Part shown: positions 42,554 to 50,688 of the stretch, one piece after another | Layout: every line of letters begins with the position of its first letter | Position numbering within the stretch: position 1 is the stretch's first letter | Source: Bacteroidales bacterium | GTDB lineage: Bacteria > Bacteroidota > Bacteroidia > Bacteroidales > UBA3824 | Direction of reading: 5' to 3' | NCBI GenBank assembly: GCA_016293845.1 | Contig: JAEDDH010000013.1 | Span: 38,189 to 102,188 of the forward strand | DNA: 64,000 nt | Notes under the pieces: model-generated | Databases searched by the model: none | The model's input: only the letters and a program-made list of their open reading frames with translations | Told to the model about the DNA's origin: nothing | Translations under genes and position numbers: made by a program

Positions 42554-43810
42554 ATGAGAATCATTGCCGCCATATTAATATTAATAGTTTCGGCACTGCC
42601 TTCTGCCGCCATGAAGATACTCATCCCCATGGACGAAACGCAAACCAACCACCTCAAAGCATACGGTGTAACCTACACTGTATTAGAGGCTGGATTAACG
42701 GCAGAATGGCTTTTAAACTATCGGGGAGGCAGTTTTCTAACAGACTACACCGACCAAATAGCCACCATTTGCCGTGTGCGCAATGTAAGTTTTCAACAAA
42801 TACCCGACGCTGCAGCCGACAATATTTTGTCGCAAATTTCGCGCAACGACGTTAATATGGAGCATATCAAACTTGAAAAAGCCCCCAAGATAGCTGTTTA
42901 CGCACCAAAAACGTACAAACCGTGGGACGATGCCGTGATGCTTGTGCTCACATACGCCGAAATCCCTTATACAGTGGTCTACGACGAAGAAATACTCACT
43001 GGCGAACTCTCAAAATACGATTGGCTGCACGTTCACCACGAAGATTTTACAGGCCAATTTGGAAAATTTTATGCATCATACAAAAATGTGCCATGGTATA
43101 AAAATCAAGTAATTGAATTTAATGCACTTGCACAAAAAATGGGATACAGCAAAGTGTCGAAATTAAAATTGGCAGTGGCTAAAACCATCAAACAATTTGT
43201 AGAAAACGGAGGTTTTATGTTTGCAATGTGCAGCGCTACCGACAGTTTTGACATAGCACTTGCCGCCGAAAATACCGACATCTGTCAATCAATGTTTGAT
43301 GGCGACCCAATCGACCCAAACTGTCAAGCAAAACTTGATTTCAACGCCACATTTGCATTCAAGAATTTTAAACTCGAGCTCAACCCAAACGTTTACGAAT
43401 ACAGCGACATAGATGCCACGACATCGCGTAGAGTACAAAAAGAGAACGACATATTCACACTATTTGAATTCTCTGCAAAATGGGACCCGGTGCCTACTAT
43501 GCTCTGTCAAAACCACGAAAACATTATTGATGGTTTTATGGGACAAACCACTTCGTATCGCAAAGAGGTATTAAAAAGTTCTGTATTGATTATGGGCGAA
43601 AACAAAGCCGCGAACGAAGCCCGCTACATACACGGTGAATTTGGCAAAGGCACATGGACTTGGTATGGCGGACACGATCCCGAAGATTATCTTCATTACG
43701 TAGGCGACCCTCCTACCGATCTCGATATGCACCCGAATTCTCCTGGCTACAGGCTGATACTCAACAATGTTCTTTTTCCTGCCGCGAAAAAGAAGAAGAT
43801 GAAAACCTGA
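42554..43810 (+). CDS. Exported conserved Bacteroidota protein (often labelled asparagine synthetase B)
   Basis: 418 residues with an N-terminal signal peptide (IIAAILILIVSALPSAA). The mature part opens MKILIPMDETQTNHLKAYG. Proteins with this opening are commonly annotated asparagine synthetase B in Bacteroidota, but I see no glutaminase Cys-2 or ATP-PPase motif, so that name looks wrong. The middle section (LAVAKTIKQFVENGGFMFAMCSATDS) resembles class I glutamine-amidotransferase-like folds. It is 11 bp after dnaB, and its 3' end overlaps the convergent exosortase gene by 50 bp. Confidence 0.8.
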   Translation: MRIIAAILILIVSALPSAAMKILIPMDETQTNHLKAYGVTYTVLEAGLTAEWLLNYRGGSFLTDYTDQIATICRVRNVSFQQIPDAAADNILSQISRNDVNMEHIKLEKAPKIAVYAPKTYKPWDDAVMLVLTYAEIPYTVVYDEEILTGELSKYDWLHVHHEDFTGQFGKFYASYKNVPWYKNQVIEFNALAQKMGYSKVSKLKLAVAKTIKQFVENGGFMFAMCSATDSFDIALAAENTDICQSMFDGDPIDPNCQAKLDFNATFAFKNFKLELNPNVYEYSDIDATTSRRVQKENDIFTLFEFSAKWDPVPTMLCQNHENIIDGFMGQTTSYRKEVLKSSVLIMGENKAANEARYIHGEFGKGTWTWYGGHDPEDYLHYVGDPPTDLDMHPNSPGYRLILNNVLFPAAKKKKMKT

Positions 43811-44345
43811 ATTTACGTACCCAGAATACCCAAAGTAAAAACACTCCTGCATAAAGAGTGTACTTAAAGAGGTATTCATGAGTAAAGTGAAAATAATCAG
43901 GATAATATTGCCCAACCAACATCAGCAATATGATTCTAATGATATTTAAAATAATAATAACACCGAGCCCAGCAATAGTGTAAATAATTTTACGCTTAAC
44001 CTCGGTAGGTGTGGCTATAATAAACGCAGAAAAAACAAGTAATACGTTACGTCCTACACAGCCACGATCTAATATCAACGAAACTCCATCTGTATCACTG
44101 ATAATTTTTCCAAACGTAAGACATTGATGACCAATAATATTCAGAAATATTTTTACAGAATTAGCTATAAAAGAAGTGAGCAGATATACTCCCTCTTCGT
44201 ATAATGCAAAAACGTAATAATTTTTTTTAAGAAGCACAAAAAACAAAAAACCAACTACAGCAGCAGTTGCAAGATTAAACACAACCTTAGCCAATGGCGA
44301 CCAACTACTATAAAATTTATGAAACATCAATAGTTGATATAACAA
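43761..44345 (-). CDS. Exosortase/archaeosortase family protein
   Basis: 194 residues, mostly hydrophobic with about six membrane helices. The three catalytic residues of the family are present in order: Cys96 (DRGCVGRNVLL), Arg137 (LNIIRIILL) and His156 (FTHEYLFKY). Exosortases act as membrane transpeptidases that cut proteins at a short C-terminal sorting signal. The gene directly upstream (3-bp gap) encodes a 69-residue protein ending in a PID-CTERM type signal, an obvious dedicated substrate. It is shorter than EpsH-type exosortases fused to other domains. The subfamily name cannot be fixed here. Confidence 0.88.
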   Translation of the reverse strand: MLYQLLMFHKFYSSWSPLAKVVFNLATAAVVGFLFFVLLKKNYYVFALYEEGVYLLTSFIANSVKIFLNIIGHQCLTFGKIISDTDGVSLILDRGCVGRNVLLVFSAFIIATPTEVKRKIIYTIAGLGVIIILNIIRIILLMLVGQYYPDYFHFTHEYLFKYTLYAGVFLLWVFWVRKFRFSSSSFSRQEKEHC

Positions 44346-44348
44346 TTT

Positions 44349-44558
44349 TTAGTGCTGTTGATTATCTTCGTTCCTGCTTTTTCTATAATCACGGTATTTT
44401 TTTACTCCGTATGCAACACCAGCAACGATAAGGGCAGAAACTCCTCCATCTATTGGAACTCGTTTTAGCTGGTCGGGATTCTCAGGAGCACAGAAGTTAT
44501 TCAGAGCAAAACCGAATATGCACACAAATACCAATAATATATGTTTAAATTGAATCAT
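44349..44558 (-). CDS. Minimal PID-CTERM sorting-signal protein
   Basis: 69 residues. A signal peptide (residues 1-24, cut after NFCA) is followed by only about 10 residues, then the PIDGG sorting motif (35-39), a transmembrane segment (40-51) and a basic tail (KKYRDYRKSR). This is the architecture of exosortase substrates with the PID-CTERM domain, reduced to almost nothing but the signals. After processing the released product would be around 10-15 residues. It is paired with the exosortase downstream, 3 bp apart. Confidence 0.82.
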   Translation of the reverse strand: MIQFKHILLVFVCIFGFALNNFCAPENPDQLKRVPIDGGVSALIVAGVAYGVKKYRDYRKSRNEDNQQH

Positions 44559-44638
44559 AATGCATTACTAAACAATTGATAATTAATAATTCATAGTTAT
44601 TAACGAAAATAAATCTTTTTTGTTACTAACCAACAAAA

Positions 44639-44674
44639 AAGGAATATGGTTGCATATAAATAACCATATTCCTT
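44639..44674 (-). terminator. Terminator of metK
   Basis: Minus strand 13-bp stem AAGGAATATGGTT / AACCATATTCCTT with a 10-nt loop, followed by T6. Confidence 0.87.
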
Positions 44675-44707
44675 GCCAAATATTGTATAAGACGTTAAAA
44701 AAACGAC

Positions 44708-45952
44708 TTAAAGTGCAAATTCCTTTTTAATGGTATCTACATAATCAAGTTTTTCCCATGTAAAAAACTCAATTCCGTTTTGGGTATAAGGTTCGCGACC
44801 AAAGTGTCCGTAGGCTGCGGTGGGCAGATAAATAGGATTTTTAAGCTTCAATCGCTTAATAATAGCAGCGGGACGGAGGTCAAAAATCTTTAAGAGTTTT
44901 TGAGCTATTTCGCCATCACTAATCTTAACTTTGCTTGTGCCGTATGTATTTACGTATAATCCAACAGGTTGAGCCACACCAATTGCGTATGCTACTTGTA
45001 CAAGACATTCATCAGCAATGCCAGCTGCAACGAGGTTTTTGGCAATATGTCTTGTGGCGTATGCTGCGCTGCGGTCTACTTTTGAAGGGTCTTTACCACT
45101 GAAAGCTCCACCACCATGCGCACCTTTGCCGCCGTAAGTATCTACAATAATTTTTCGGCCAGTAAGACCAGTATCACCATGAGGACCACCAATTACAAAT
45201 TTACCTGTTGGGTTAACCAAAAGTTTGTAATCGCCTTTGAACAAAGTCTTTTCGTTGTCGCTAAGTTTGGCTAAAAGACGAGGAATGAGTATATCTTTAA
45301 CATCCTCGGTAATTTTAGCCACCATATCCTTATCGGCTTGAAGTTGTTTTTCGGGAGTATCAGCTTTGATAAACTCATCGTGCTGAGTAGAAATCACAAT
45401 AGTGTCGATACGTTTTGCAACATTGTCGTCGCCGTATTCGATAGTAACTTGGCTCTTAGAGTCGGGACGAAGATAAGTCATCTGTTTGCCTTCGCGACGG
45501 ATAGCAGCCAGCTCAATAAGCAGTTTATGAGCCAGTTCAATGCTGTAAGGCATAAGGTTTTGTGATTCTTTAACGGCATAGCCAAACATCATACCTTGGT
45601 CGCCTGCGCCTTGATTATCAAGGTCTTCACGTTCAACGCCTCGGTTAATATCTTGACTTTGACCATGAATAGCCGAAATTACTCCGCAGCTGTTGCCATC
45701 AAACATATATTCGCCCTTGGTGTAGCCAATGTTGTTTATAACGTTGCGAGCAGTTTGTTGAACATCAACGTAAGCCTCGGTTTTTACCTCGCCTCCTAAA
45801 ACAGCAAGACCTGTGGTAACAAAAGTTTCGCAAGCCACCTTGCTTTCGGAGTCTAATTTTAAAAATTCATCCAATAGTGCGTCAGAAATTTGATCTGCCA
45901 CTTTGTCGGGATGTCCTTCAGAAACTGATTCTGATGTAAAATAATATGACAT
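44708..45952 (-). CDS. metK: S-adenosylmethionine synthetase
   Basis: Makes SAM from methionine and ATP. 414 residues, slightly long as usual in Bacteroidota. N-terminal FTSESVSEGHPDKVADQISDA, ATP-loop GAGDQGMMFGYA, and the third-domain GGGAFSGKDPSKVDRSAAY are all intact. Transcribed from a -7 element at 46085-46092 with a leader of about 125 nt that contains a SAM-II type riboswitch (46007-46063), so expression should fall when SAM is plentiful. Confidence 0.97.
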   Translation of the reverse strand: MSYYFTSESVSEGHPDKVADQISDALLDEFLKLDSESKVACETFVTTGLAVLGGEVKTEAYVDVQQTARNVINNIGYTKGEYMFDGNSCGVISAIHGQSQDINRGVEREDLDNQGAGDQGMMFGYAVKESQNLMPYSIELAHKLLIELAAIRREGKQMTYLRPDSKSQVTIEYGDDNVAKRIDTIVISTQHDEFIKADTPEKQLQADKDMVAKITEDVKDILIPRLLAKLSDNEKTLFKGDYKLLVNPTGKFVIGGPHGDTGLTGRKIIVDTYGGKGAHGGGAFSGKDPSKVDRSAAYATRHIAKNLVAAGIADECLVQVAYAIGVAQPVGLYVNTYGTSKVKISDGEIAQKLLKIFDLRPAAIIKRLKLKNPIYLPTAAYGHFGREPYTQNGIEFFTWEKLDYVDTIKKEFAL

Positions 45953-46006
45953 AATTGTTTACTAAATTAATTTCTAAAAAAAACAAGGGGTAATAATAAG
46001 GGAAGG

Positions 46007-46063
46007 CGGTGTTGCTTTAGCATTTTTTTTAAGCGGTTGCAATCAAACCAAATCCGTCCGCAT
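46007..46063 (-). promoter_or_regulatory. SAM-II type riboswitch before metK
   Basis: Minus strand leader matches the SAM-II pattern: P1 stem GCGG (46061-46058) with CCGC (46036-46033); the L1 segment with GGATTTGG and the conserved GATTGCAA (46044-46037); an A-rich linker; then TGCTAAAGC (46022-46014). GGTTTG (46049-46044) can form the pseudoknot with CAACACC (46014-46008), leaving one bulged base. The aptamer lies about 55 nt before the start codon, further than in alphaproteobacterial examples where it covers the ribosome site. Confidence 0.8.
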
Positions 46064-46084
46064 TATTTACCTCATTTAATGGCG

Positions 46085-46092
46085 CAAAGGTA
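46085..46092 (-). promoter_or_regulatory. -7 promoter element of metK
   Basis: Minus strand TACCTTTG, a perfect -7 match. Start predicted near 46078, just upstream of the riboswitch aptamer. Confidence 0.55.
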
Positions 46093-46174
46093 CTAATATT
46101 TTTATTACACCATTATAAAAAAACAAAAAAAAGTAGAATTACAATTAAAGATGGTAGATATTTAACATTTTTTG

Positions 46175-46182
46175 TATCTTTG
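46175..46182 (+). promoter_or_regulatory. -7 promoter element of aroB
   Basis: TATCTTTG, a perfect -7 match 27 bp before the aroB start codon. Confidence 0.5.
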
Positions 46183-46209
46183 AAACCAAATTTAAACACG
46201 AAACATAGC

Positions 46210-47265
46210 ATGAATCTGCCTGAAAATGTAGTATGTACGCAAAACGCCGACGCAATTTTGTCGGATATTATTAAAGGTGTGCAGTCAAAAGTGTTTGCAT
46301 TGGTAGACGAAAATACCGCAAAACACTGCCTTCCTCTCCTACCCTGCATAAGCCAAAGCGGTGCCTCTATAATAGAAATTAAGAGCGGCGAACAATACAA
46401 AAACATTGACACATTGAGTGTTATCTGGTCAAAATTGAGTAATGGAGAAGCCGACCGCAAAAGTCTGTTTATAAATATTGGCGGAGGAGTTATTGGCGAT
46501 ATGGGCGGACTTGCAGCTTCGCTTTTTAAACGCGGAATCAAGTTTGTAAACGTGCCTACTACACTACTTGCTCAAGTAGATGCATCGTGCGGCGGAAAAC
46601 TTGCTATTGATTTTCAGAATTTTAAAAACGAAATCGGAGTTTTTAACAACCCTTACAAAGTAATAGTAGATTCAGCATTTTTAAAAACACTACCACAACG
46701 CCAAATTATTTCGGGATTTGCCGAAATGATAAAACATTCGCTTTTGGTAGACCGTGACTATTTTGAAAGCCTCGTGCCATTCGACCCCAAAAATCCCGAT
46801 TACAAATTGCTGTCACAGTTGGTAGAGACCTCCATAAAAATTAAAAACGAATTTACATCTGCCGACCCCACCGAAAAAGGAGTACGGAAAATGCTCAACT
46901 TCGGTCATACAATTGGTCATGCAATTGAGAGTTACTCGTTTTCAACAGTTTCTCCCCTATTGCACGGTGAAGCTGTGGCGGCAGGAATTATATGCGAATT
47001 GTTTTTGAGCAATCATTACATGGGATTTCCGTTGAAAAACCTTATCGAAGTTTCCAAAATGATAGGTACATATTTCCCTGCGTTCCGTTTTGGAATGGAA
47101 ACCTACAAAACGCTCATCGGACTAATGCACCACGACAAGAAAAACTCAGGCGGAAAAATTTCATTCTCGCTTGTAAGCCAATTTGGCAAATACCAATACG
47201 ACGTACACTGCACCGACGAAGATATCTGTCAGGCTTTTTCGTTTTACAATCAAATAAATATTTAA
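46210..47265 (+). CDS. aroB: 3-dehydroquinate synthase
   Basis: Second step of the shikimate pathway. 351 residues from the ATG at 46210; a TTG at 46180 overlaps the -7 promoter and is not used. NAD-binding GGGVIGDMGGLAASLFKRGI, then TTLLAQVDASCGGKLAIDF, and the metal-binding His residues in NFGHTIGHAIE and LLHGEAVAAG. It heads a run of seven same-strand genes with very short gaps; the others encode envelope proteins and have no evident link to aromatic synthesis. Confidence 0.96.
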   Translation: MNLPENVVCTQNADAILSDIIKGVQSKVFALVDENTAKHCLPLLPCISQSGASIIEIKSGEQYKNIDTLSVIWSKLSNGEADRKSLFINIGGGVIGDMGGLAASLFKRGIKFVNVPTTLLAQVDASCGGKLAIDFQNFKNEIGVFNNPYKVIVDSAFLKTLPQRQIISGFAEMIKHSLLVDRDYFESLVPFDPKNPDYKLLSQLVETSIKIKNEFTSADPTEKGVRKMLNFGHTIGHAIESYSFSTVSPLLHGEAVAAGIICELFLSNHYMGFPLKNLIEVSKMIGTYFPAFRFGMETYKTLIGLMHHDKKNSGGKISFSLVSQFGKYQYDVHCTDEDICQAFSFYNQINI

Positions 47266-47277
47266 AAACACAATAAA

Positions 47278-47778
47278 ATGCTTATAGATAATAGTTTAGC
47301 CACACAAAAATATCGCCTTGCATACATTATTACAGGTCTTGCATCAGTAGGCAGTTTTGTGTACACATATTTCGACAAATATAATTTCAAAACATTGTTT
47401 ATTGTAGGATGCGTTTTTGCTGCACTGCATATATTATTGTTGGTGCTGATGAATCCTTGCTATTTTAGTTTTTGCGACGACGATGACCCGATTGTGGTGC
47501 GCCGTTTTTGGGCATATCCCCTATTTCGCAAACATCAGCAGTTTGGCATCAAGAAAAAATTGATCAACAAATACGTAATTACCAAGCGACTTTTTGGCTT
47601 GCAAAAATTTATAACCATAACTGTTCGAGGCAAAAACAAAAACACCGGAAGTATCGAAGAATACACATTTCCTTCGTTTAACATATCGGCATTATCGGCA
47701 AAAGACCTCCAACAGTTAGAAAAACTTCTCAACAAATACATCAACATCAATCTCGATCGTATATCTCAAAGCAAATAA
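47278..47778 (+). CDS. Membrane protein with two helices, unknown
   Basis: 166 residues. Two transmembrane segments at about 14-32 and 38-60 precede a soluble, basic C-terminal domain (FGIKKKLINKYVITKRLFG, then FITITVRGKNKNTGSIEEY). The layout resembles small proteins with a membrane hairpin and a PH-like or beta-rich cytoplasmic domain, but no family is recognised. It lies 12 bp after aroB and 1 bp before the next gene, in a run of envelope genes. Confidence 0.72.
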   Translation: MLIDNSLATQKYRLAYIITGLASVGSFVYTYFDKYNFKTLFIVGCVFAALHILLLVLMNPCYFSFCDDDDPIVVRRFWAYPLFRKHQQFGIKKKLINKYVITKRLFGLQKFITITVRGKNKNTGSIEEYTFPSFNISALSAKDLQQLEKLLNKYININLDRISQSK

Positions 47779-47779
47779 T

Positions 47780-48175
47780 ATGAAAAATCTGTTAACGCTT
47801 ATATTGCTTTTACTCTGTTTTTCAGAATGTTATGCCGATGGCGGAGAACCAGATCCGTTTTCTGACGAAGGCATAGCCGAAAAATTTGCAGTAGTCGATA
47901 GTATTTCTGCAACATACAGCATTACAGATACATACAATATTATTTTAGCCGAACCACAATCATCGATGCCAGGACGAATGCCCACATTTCTTTTCACATC
48001 AATGATATCGGCTGTTGGCACTTACACACTATACGGAGCAGGTGCGGGACCCATTGCAGTGGCGATTGTTTATGCCTGCAAACACGGCGACCGTCGCGAG
48101 GTGAAACTTGCAATTTATGGCTGTTTAACAGGCGCGGCAGTGGGAGGATTTGTTAAATGGCTCTCGATAAGATAA
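47780..48175 (+). CDS. Small exported membrane protein, unknown
   Basis: 131 residues. Signal peptide (LLTLILLLLCFSECYA), a short acidic mature region (GGEPDPFSDEGIAEKF), then a PGRMPTFLF phrase and one or two hydrophobic segments with many Gly and Ala (YGAGAGPIAVAIVYA). The PGRMP-hydrophobic layout is loosely like the PGTG motif of the two TPR proteins downstream. It overlaps the next gene by 19 bp. Not recognised. Confidence 0.68.
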   Translation: MKNLLTLILLLLCFSECYADGGEPDPFSDEGIAEKFAVVDSISATYSITDTYNIILAEPQSSMPGRMPTFLFTSMISAVGTYTLYGAGAGPIAVAIVYACKHGDRREVKLAIYGCLTGAAVGGFVKWLSIR

Positions 48176-49086
48176 TTGCAACGTCATTATTGCTAATTAT
48201 TTCAAGCAATGCTAATGCTCAATTTCATTTTTCGGCAGAGGCAGATTTTACCGAAGAAATAACCGATGGCAAAACCATAAATATAGTTTCAAAAGGCCAT
48301 ACGCGATATAGTCAACGTAGTCAACAACTTGTAACAAAATACATAAAACCTACTACAGCCACAATAACTGTAAATAGCGAACAACCACAGCTAAAATATT
48401 CCATTCTCTACCGAGCCGTTAACAACGGATTTGCTACCACGCCAGCGGTTGATTTCAATTACAAACCAGTTTCGGTAGAAAAAAAAGATAAATCAGTGAT
48501 TATTAGTTACATGCTCGATGATAATTATACCGACACTCTACTCAATACACCCGACATGGTGGTTAAAATATTAACCTCTCAAACCAACAACAGATTGGAT
48601 GCAGAAGTAATGTACGATATTAACAACCAAATAATTGCAAAGACATTTTATTACGACTACCAAACGACAAACAGAACAGATATACCCACACGCATTATTT
48701 CAGTATCATACGGCAAAAACGAAATCTACTCTAAAACCATTTACTCAAACATTGAAATAGATAAACAAACGACTGACTCAGCAGAAATCAACGCTTTAAC
48801 ACACTCTGAACAAGGTAGCAAATGCGAATACGAAGAAAAAAAAATGTACAATGGTTTATTCGCATTTTATAAGCGCATAATATCGCCTCAAGATATACAG
48901 AAATGCTCTTTCTACCCATCGTGCTCGCAATACAGCATAATAACATTCAGTCAAAATGGATTTTTTTACGGATTTGCCGACACTTTCGACCGATTAATAC
49001 GATGCAGCGGTGCCGACCATTCAAAATACGAATTTGACCCAATCCATAACCTGCATATCGACTATCCGCTGAATAGAAAAAAATGA
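48157..49086 (+). CDS. Exported protein with C-terminal YidD domain
   Basis: 309 residues. An N-terminal signal peptide (SLLLIISSNANA, cut before QFHF) and a ~200-residue beta-rich domain of unknown family are followed by a C-terminal YidD (DUF37) domain at about 233-305. Matching blocks are FYKRIISPQDIQKCSFYPSCSQYS and RLIRCSGAD. Ordinary YidD is a ~70-90 residue cytoplasmic membrane-associated helper of the YidC insertase. Here the signal peptide should place the domain outside the cytoplasm. A normal yidD also exists at 56235. It overlaps both neighbours (19 and 4 bp). Confidence 0.85.
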   Translation: MALDKIIATSLLLIISSNANAQFHFSAEADFTEEITDGKTINIVSKGHTRYSQRSQQLVTKYIKPTTATITVNSEQPQLKYSILYRAVNNGFATTPAVDFNYKPVSVEKKDKSVIISYMLDDNYTDTLLNTPDMVVKILTSQTNNRLDAEVMYDINNQIIAKTFYYDYQTTNRTDIPTRIISVSYGKNEIYSKTIYSNIEIDKQTTDSAEINALTHSEQGSKCEYEEKKMYNGLFAFYKRIISPQDIQKCSFYPSCSQYSIITFSQNGFFYGFADTFDRLIRCSGADHSKYEFDPIHNLHIDYPLNRKK

Positions 49087-49883
49087 AAAATTCTATTTAT
49101 ATATTTTTATGCTGTTTAGTAGCAAATCTTTCGTATGGGCAAAATCTCTACGACACCTCCCATACCAAGGTTTTTGCACAATATCTCTATAATACACAGC
49201 AATACAAATTTGCAGCCGAAGAGTATTCTTCATTGTCAAATAATACTTTTAGTAATAATTTAGATTATGCATTAAAGGCAGTTGAATGTTATTCTTTTAT
49301 CTATGACTATAATAATGCAGTTATCGAATTTAAAAAGCACATTTTGCCAATAGCAAAAGACAGCAACAGCATATATTTCGATTATGTAAAACTCCTTATC
49401 AAAAACAGCAATTATGCTACAGCCCACAATTATTGCGATTCGATAAAATCACCATATATCATAAAAAGTTATAATATTAAACAATGTCTGTCGATAATAG
49501 AGAATTTACCGCCCGTTAATAATGAAGAATTGCTTTTACCCGAAGTTAAAATATTAACGAACAAAGAATTAAAACAAAAAAAGATGTTTCCAGCGGTAAC
49601 AATGTCAGCGATTTTGCCCGGCACAGGAAGAATATACTGTGGACACATACGCGAAGGCATTACAGCATTGCTACGAACGTGTTTTGACTATATGCACGTG
49701 GCGTACGGATTTTACAAATACGGATTCAAAGACCCGTATCCGCTGTTTTTTGCTGCTGTATCGGTTTGTTTTTACACAGGAAACATTTTCGGAACAATAA
49801 AGTCGGTAAAGAAATACAACTTACAACAAAAACACATTAGAGATGCGCAAATTATTGATTATATGTATAATAATCTTTTTTAA
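49083..49883 (+). CDS. Exported TPR-like protein with C-terminal membrane domain (paralog 1)
   Basis: 266 residues. Signal peptide (IYIFLCCLVANLSYG), a helical TPR-like body (FAAEEYSSLSNNTFSNNLDYALKAVE and further repeats), then a C-terminal hydrophobic domain introduced by the motif SAILPGTGRIYCGH at about 180-195, which resembles TM2/DUF5683-type LPGxGQxY segments. It shares this plan with the next gene. It overlaps the YidD fusion by 4 bp and the next gene by 41 bp, indicating tight coupling. Confidence 0.75.
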   Translation: MKNSIYIFLCCLVANLSYGQNLYDTSHTKVFAQYLYNTQQYKFAAEEYSSLSNNTFSNNLDYALKAVECYSFIYDYNNAVIEFKKHILPIAKDSNSIYFDYVKLLIKNSNYATAHNYCDSIKSPYIIKSYNIKQCLSIIENLPPVNNEELLLPEVKILTNKELKQKKMFPAVTMSAILPGTGRIYCGHIREGITALLRTCFDYMHVAYGFYKYGFKDPYPLFFAAVSVCFYTGNIFGTIKSVKKYNLQQKHIRDAQIIDYMYNNLF

Positions 49884-50688
49884 TAGCATAGTATACAGTC
49901 AAAATGCCGATTCGGTTTTTCGCATAGCGCTATATGCTTTTGCCCACAACGATACTTTATTGGCACAAAAAGAGATACAACGTGCTATCTTATTTGATAC
50001 TTCAAGCTCAAATCCCCAAAAATACTTAGCAGCAGCCACAATTTATGCAGCATCGGGGAATATTAGTAAGGCAGAATTCTTTTTAAACCAAACATACCAA
50101 AAGGTAAACAATAAATTACATTATAGCGAAATACTTTTAACTAAAGCAGATATCTATATATCAGCCACAAAATACTTTAACGCAATAGCGGCATTATTGC
50201 AAATAGATTCAGAAGGAAACAAAGGATTAGACACGGCAATAAACATACGTCTTGGCATTTGCTATTTCAATCTTCAGCGTTTCGAGGAAAGCAAAGAGTG
50301 TTTTTTTAAAGCAGTAACCAACAATCAAAAGCCCACAATCGAAAAAATAATTCGCAAAGCTAAAAAGCAACGCCACCCATCGCCGCTAATATGCGGAATA
50401 TCAAGCGCTTTGATTCCAGGAACAGGACAATATATGTCACTGAGAGTGGTAGACGGATTATCGTCGGAGTTGCTATTAGGTTCGCTCGCGTTACTTGGTG
50501 TATATTTAGCCGAGCATTATGGCAATTGGACAGCAATTTTATGCGTTTTACCATGGGTGCAACGTTATTATTTGGGCGGCATCAAAAACGCTGTGGAATG
50601 CGCCCGTGACAGAAAAGCAACCAAAAATAGGCATTATATTTGTTTAATAAATAATATGTTAAACATTGAAAACAATTATCTAAAATGA
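49843..50688 (+). CDS. Exported TPR-like protein with C-terminal membrane domain (paralog 2)
   Basis: 281 residues. The start at 49843 is supported by a good signal peptide (KLLIICIIIFFNSIVYS) although it lies 41 bp inside the previous gene. TPR-like helices fill residues 25-175 (LAAATIYAASGNISKAEFFL). Then comes the motif SSALIPGTGQYMSL at about 188-202 with hydrophobic helices behind it. Same architecture as the gene before it, with low apparent identity, suggesting an old duplication. Ends with an ATGA overlap with the leucine-rich repeat gene. Confidence 0.74.
   Translation: MRKLLIICIIIFFNSIVYSQNADSVFRIALYAFAHNDTLLAQKEIQRAILFDTSSSNPQKYLAAATIYAASGNISKAEFFLNQTYQKVNNKLHYSEILLTKADIYISATKYFNAIAALLQIDSEGNKGLDTAINIRLGICYFNLQRFEESKECFFKAVTNNQKPTIEKIIRKAKKQRHPSPLICGISSALIPGTGQYMSLRVVDGLSSELLLGSLALLGVYLAEHYGNWTAILCVLPWVQRYYLGGIKNAVECARDRKATKNRHYICLINNMLNIENNYLK

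Noticed and set aside
42554..43810. Asparagine synthetase B
   Set aside because: A signal peptide and no glutaminase Cys or PP-loop; the name is a common carried-over label.
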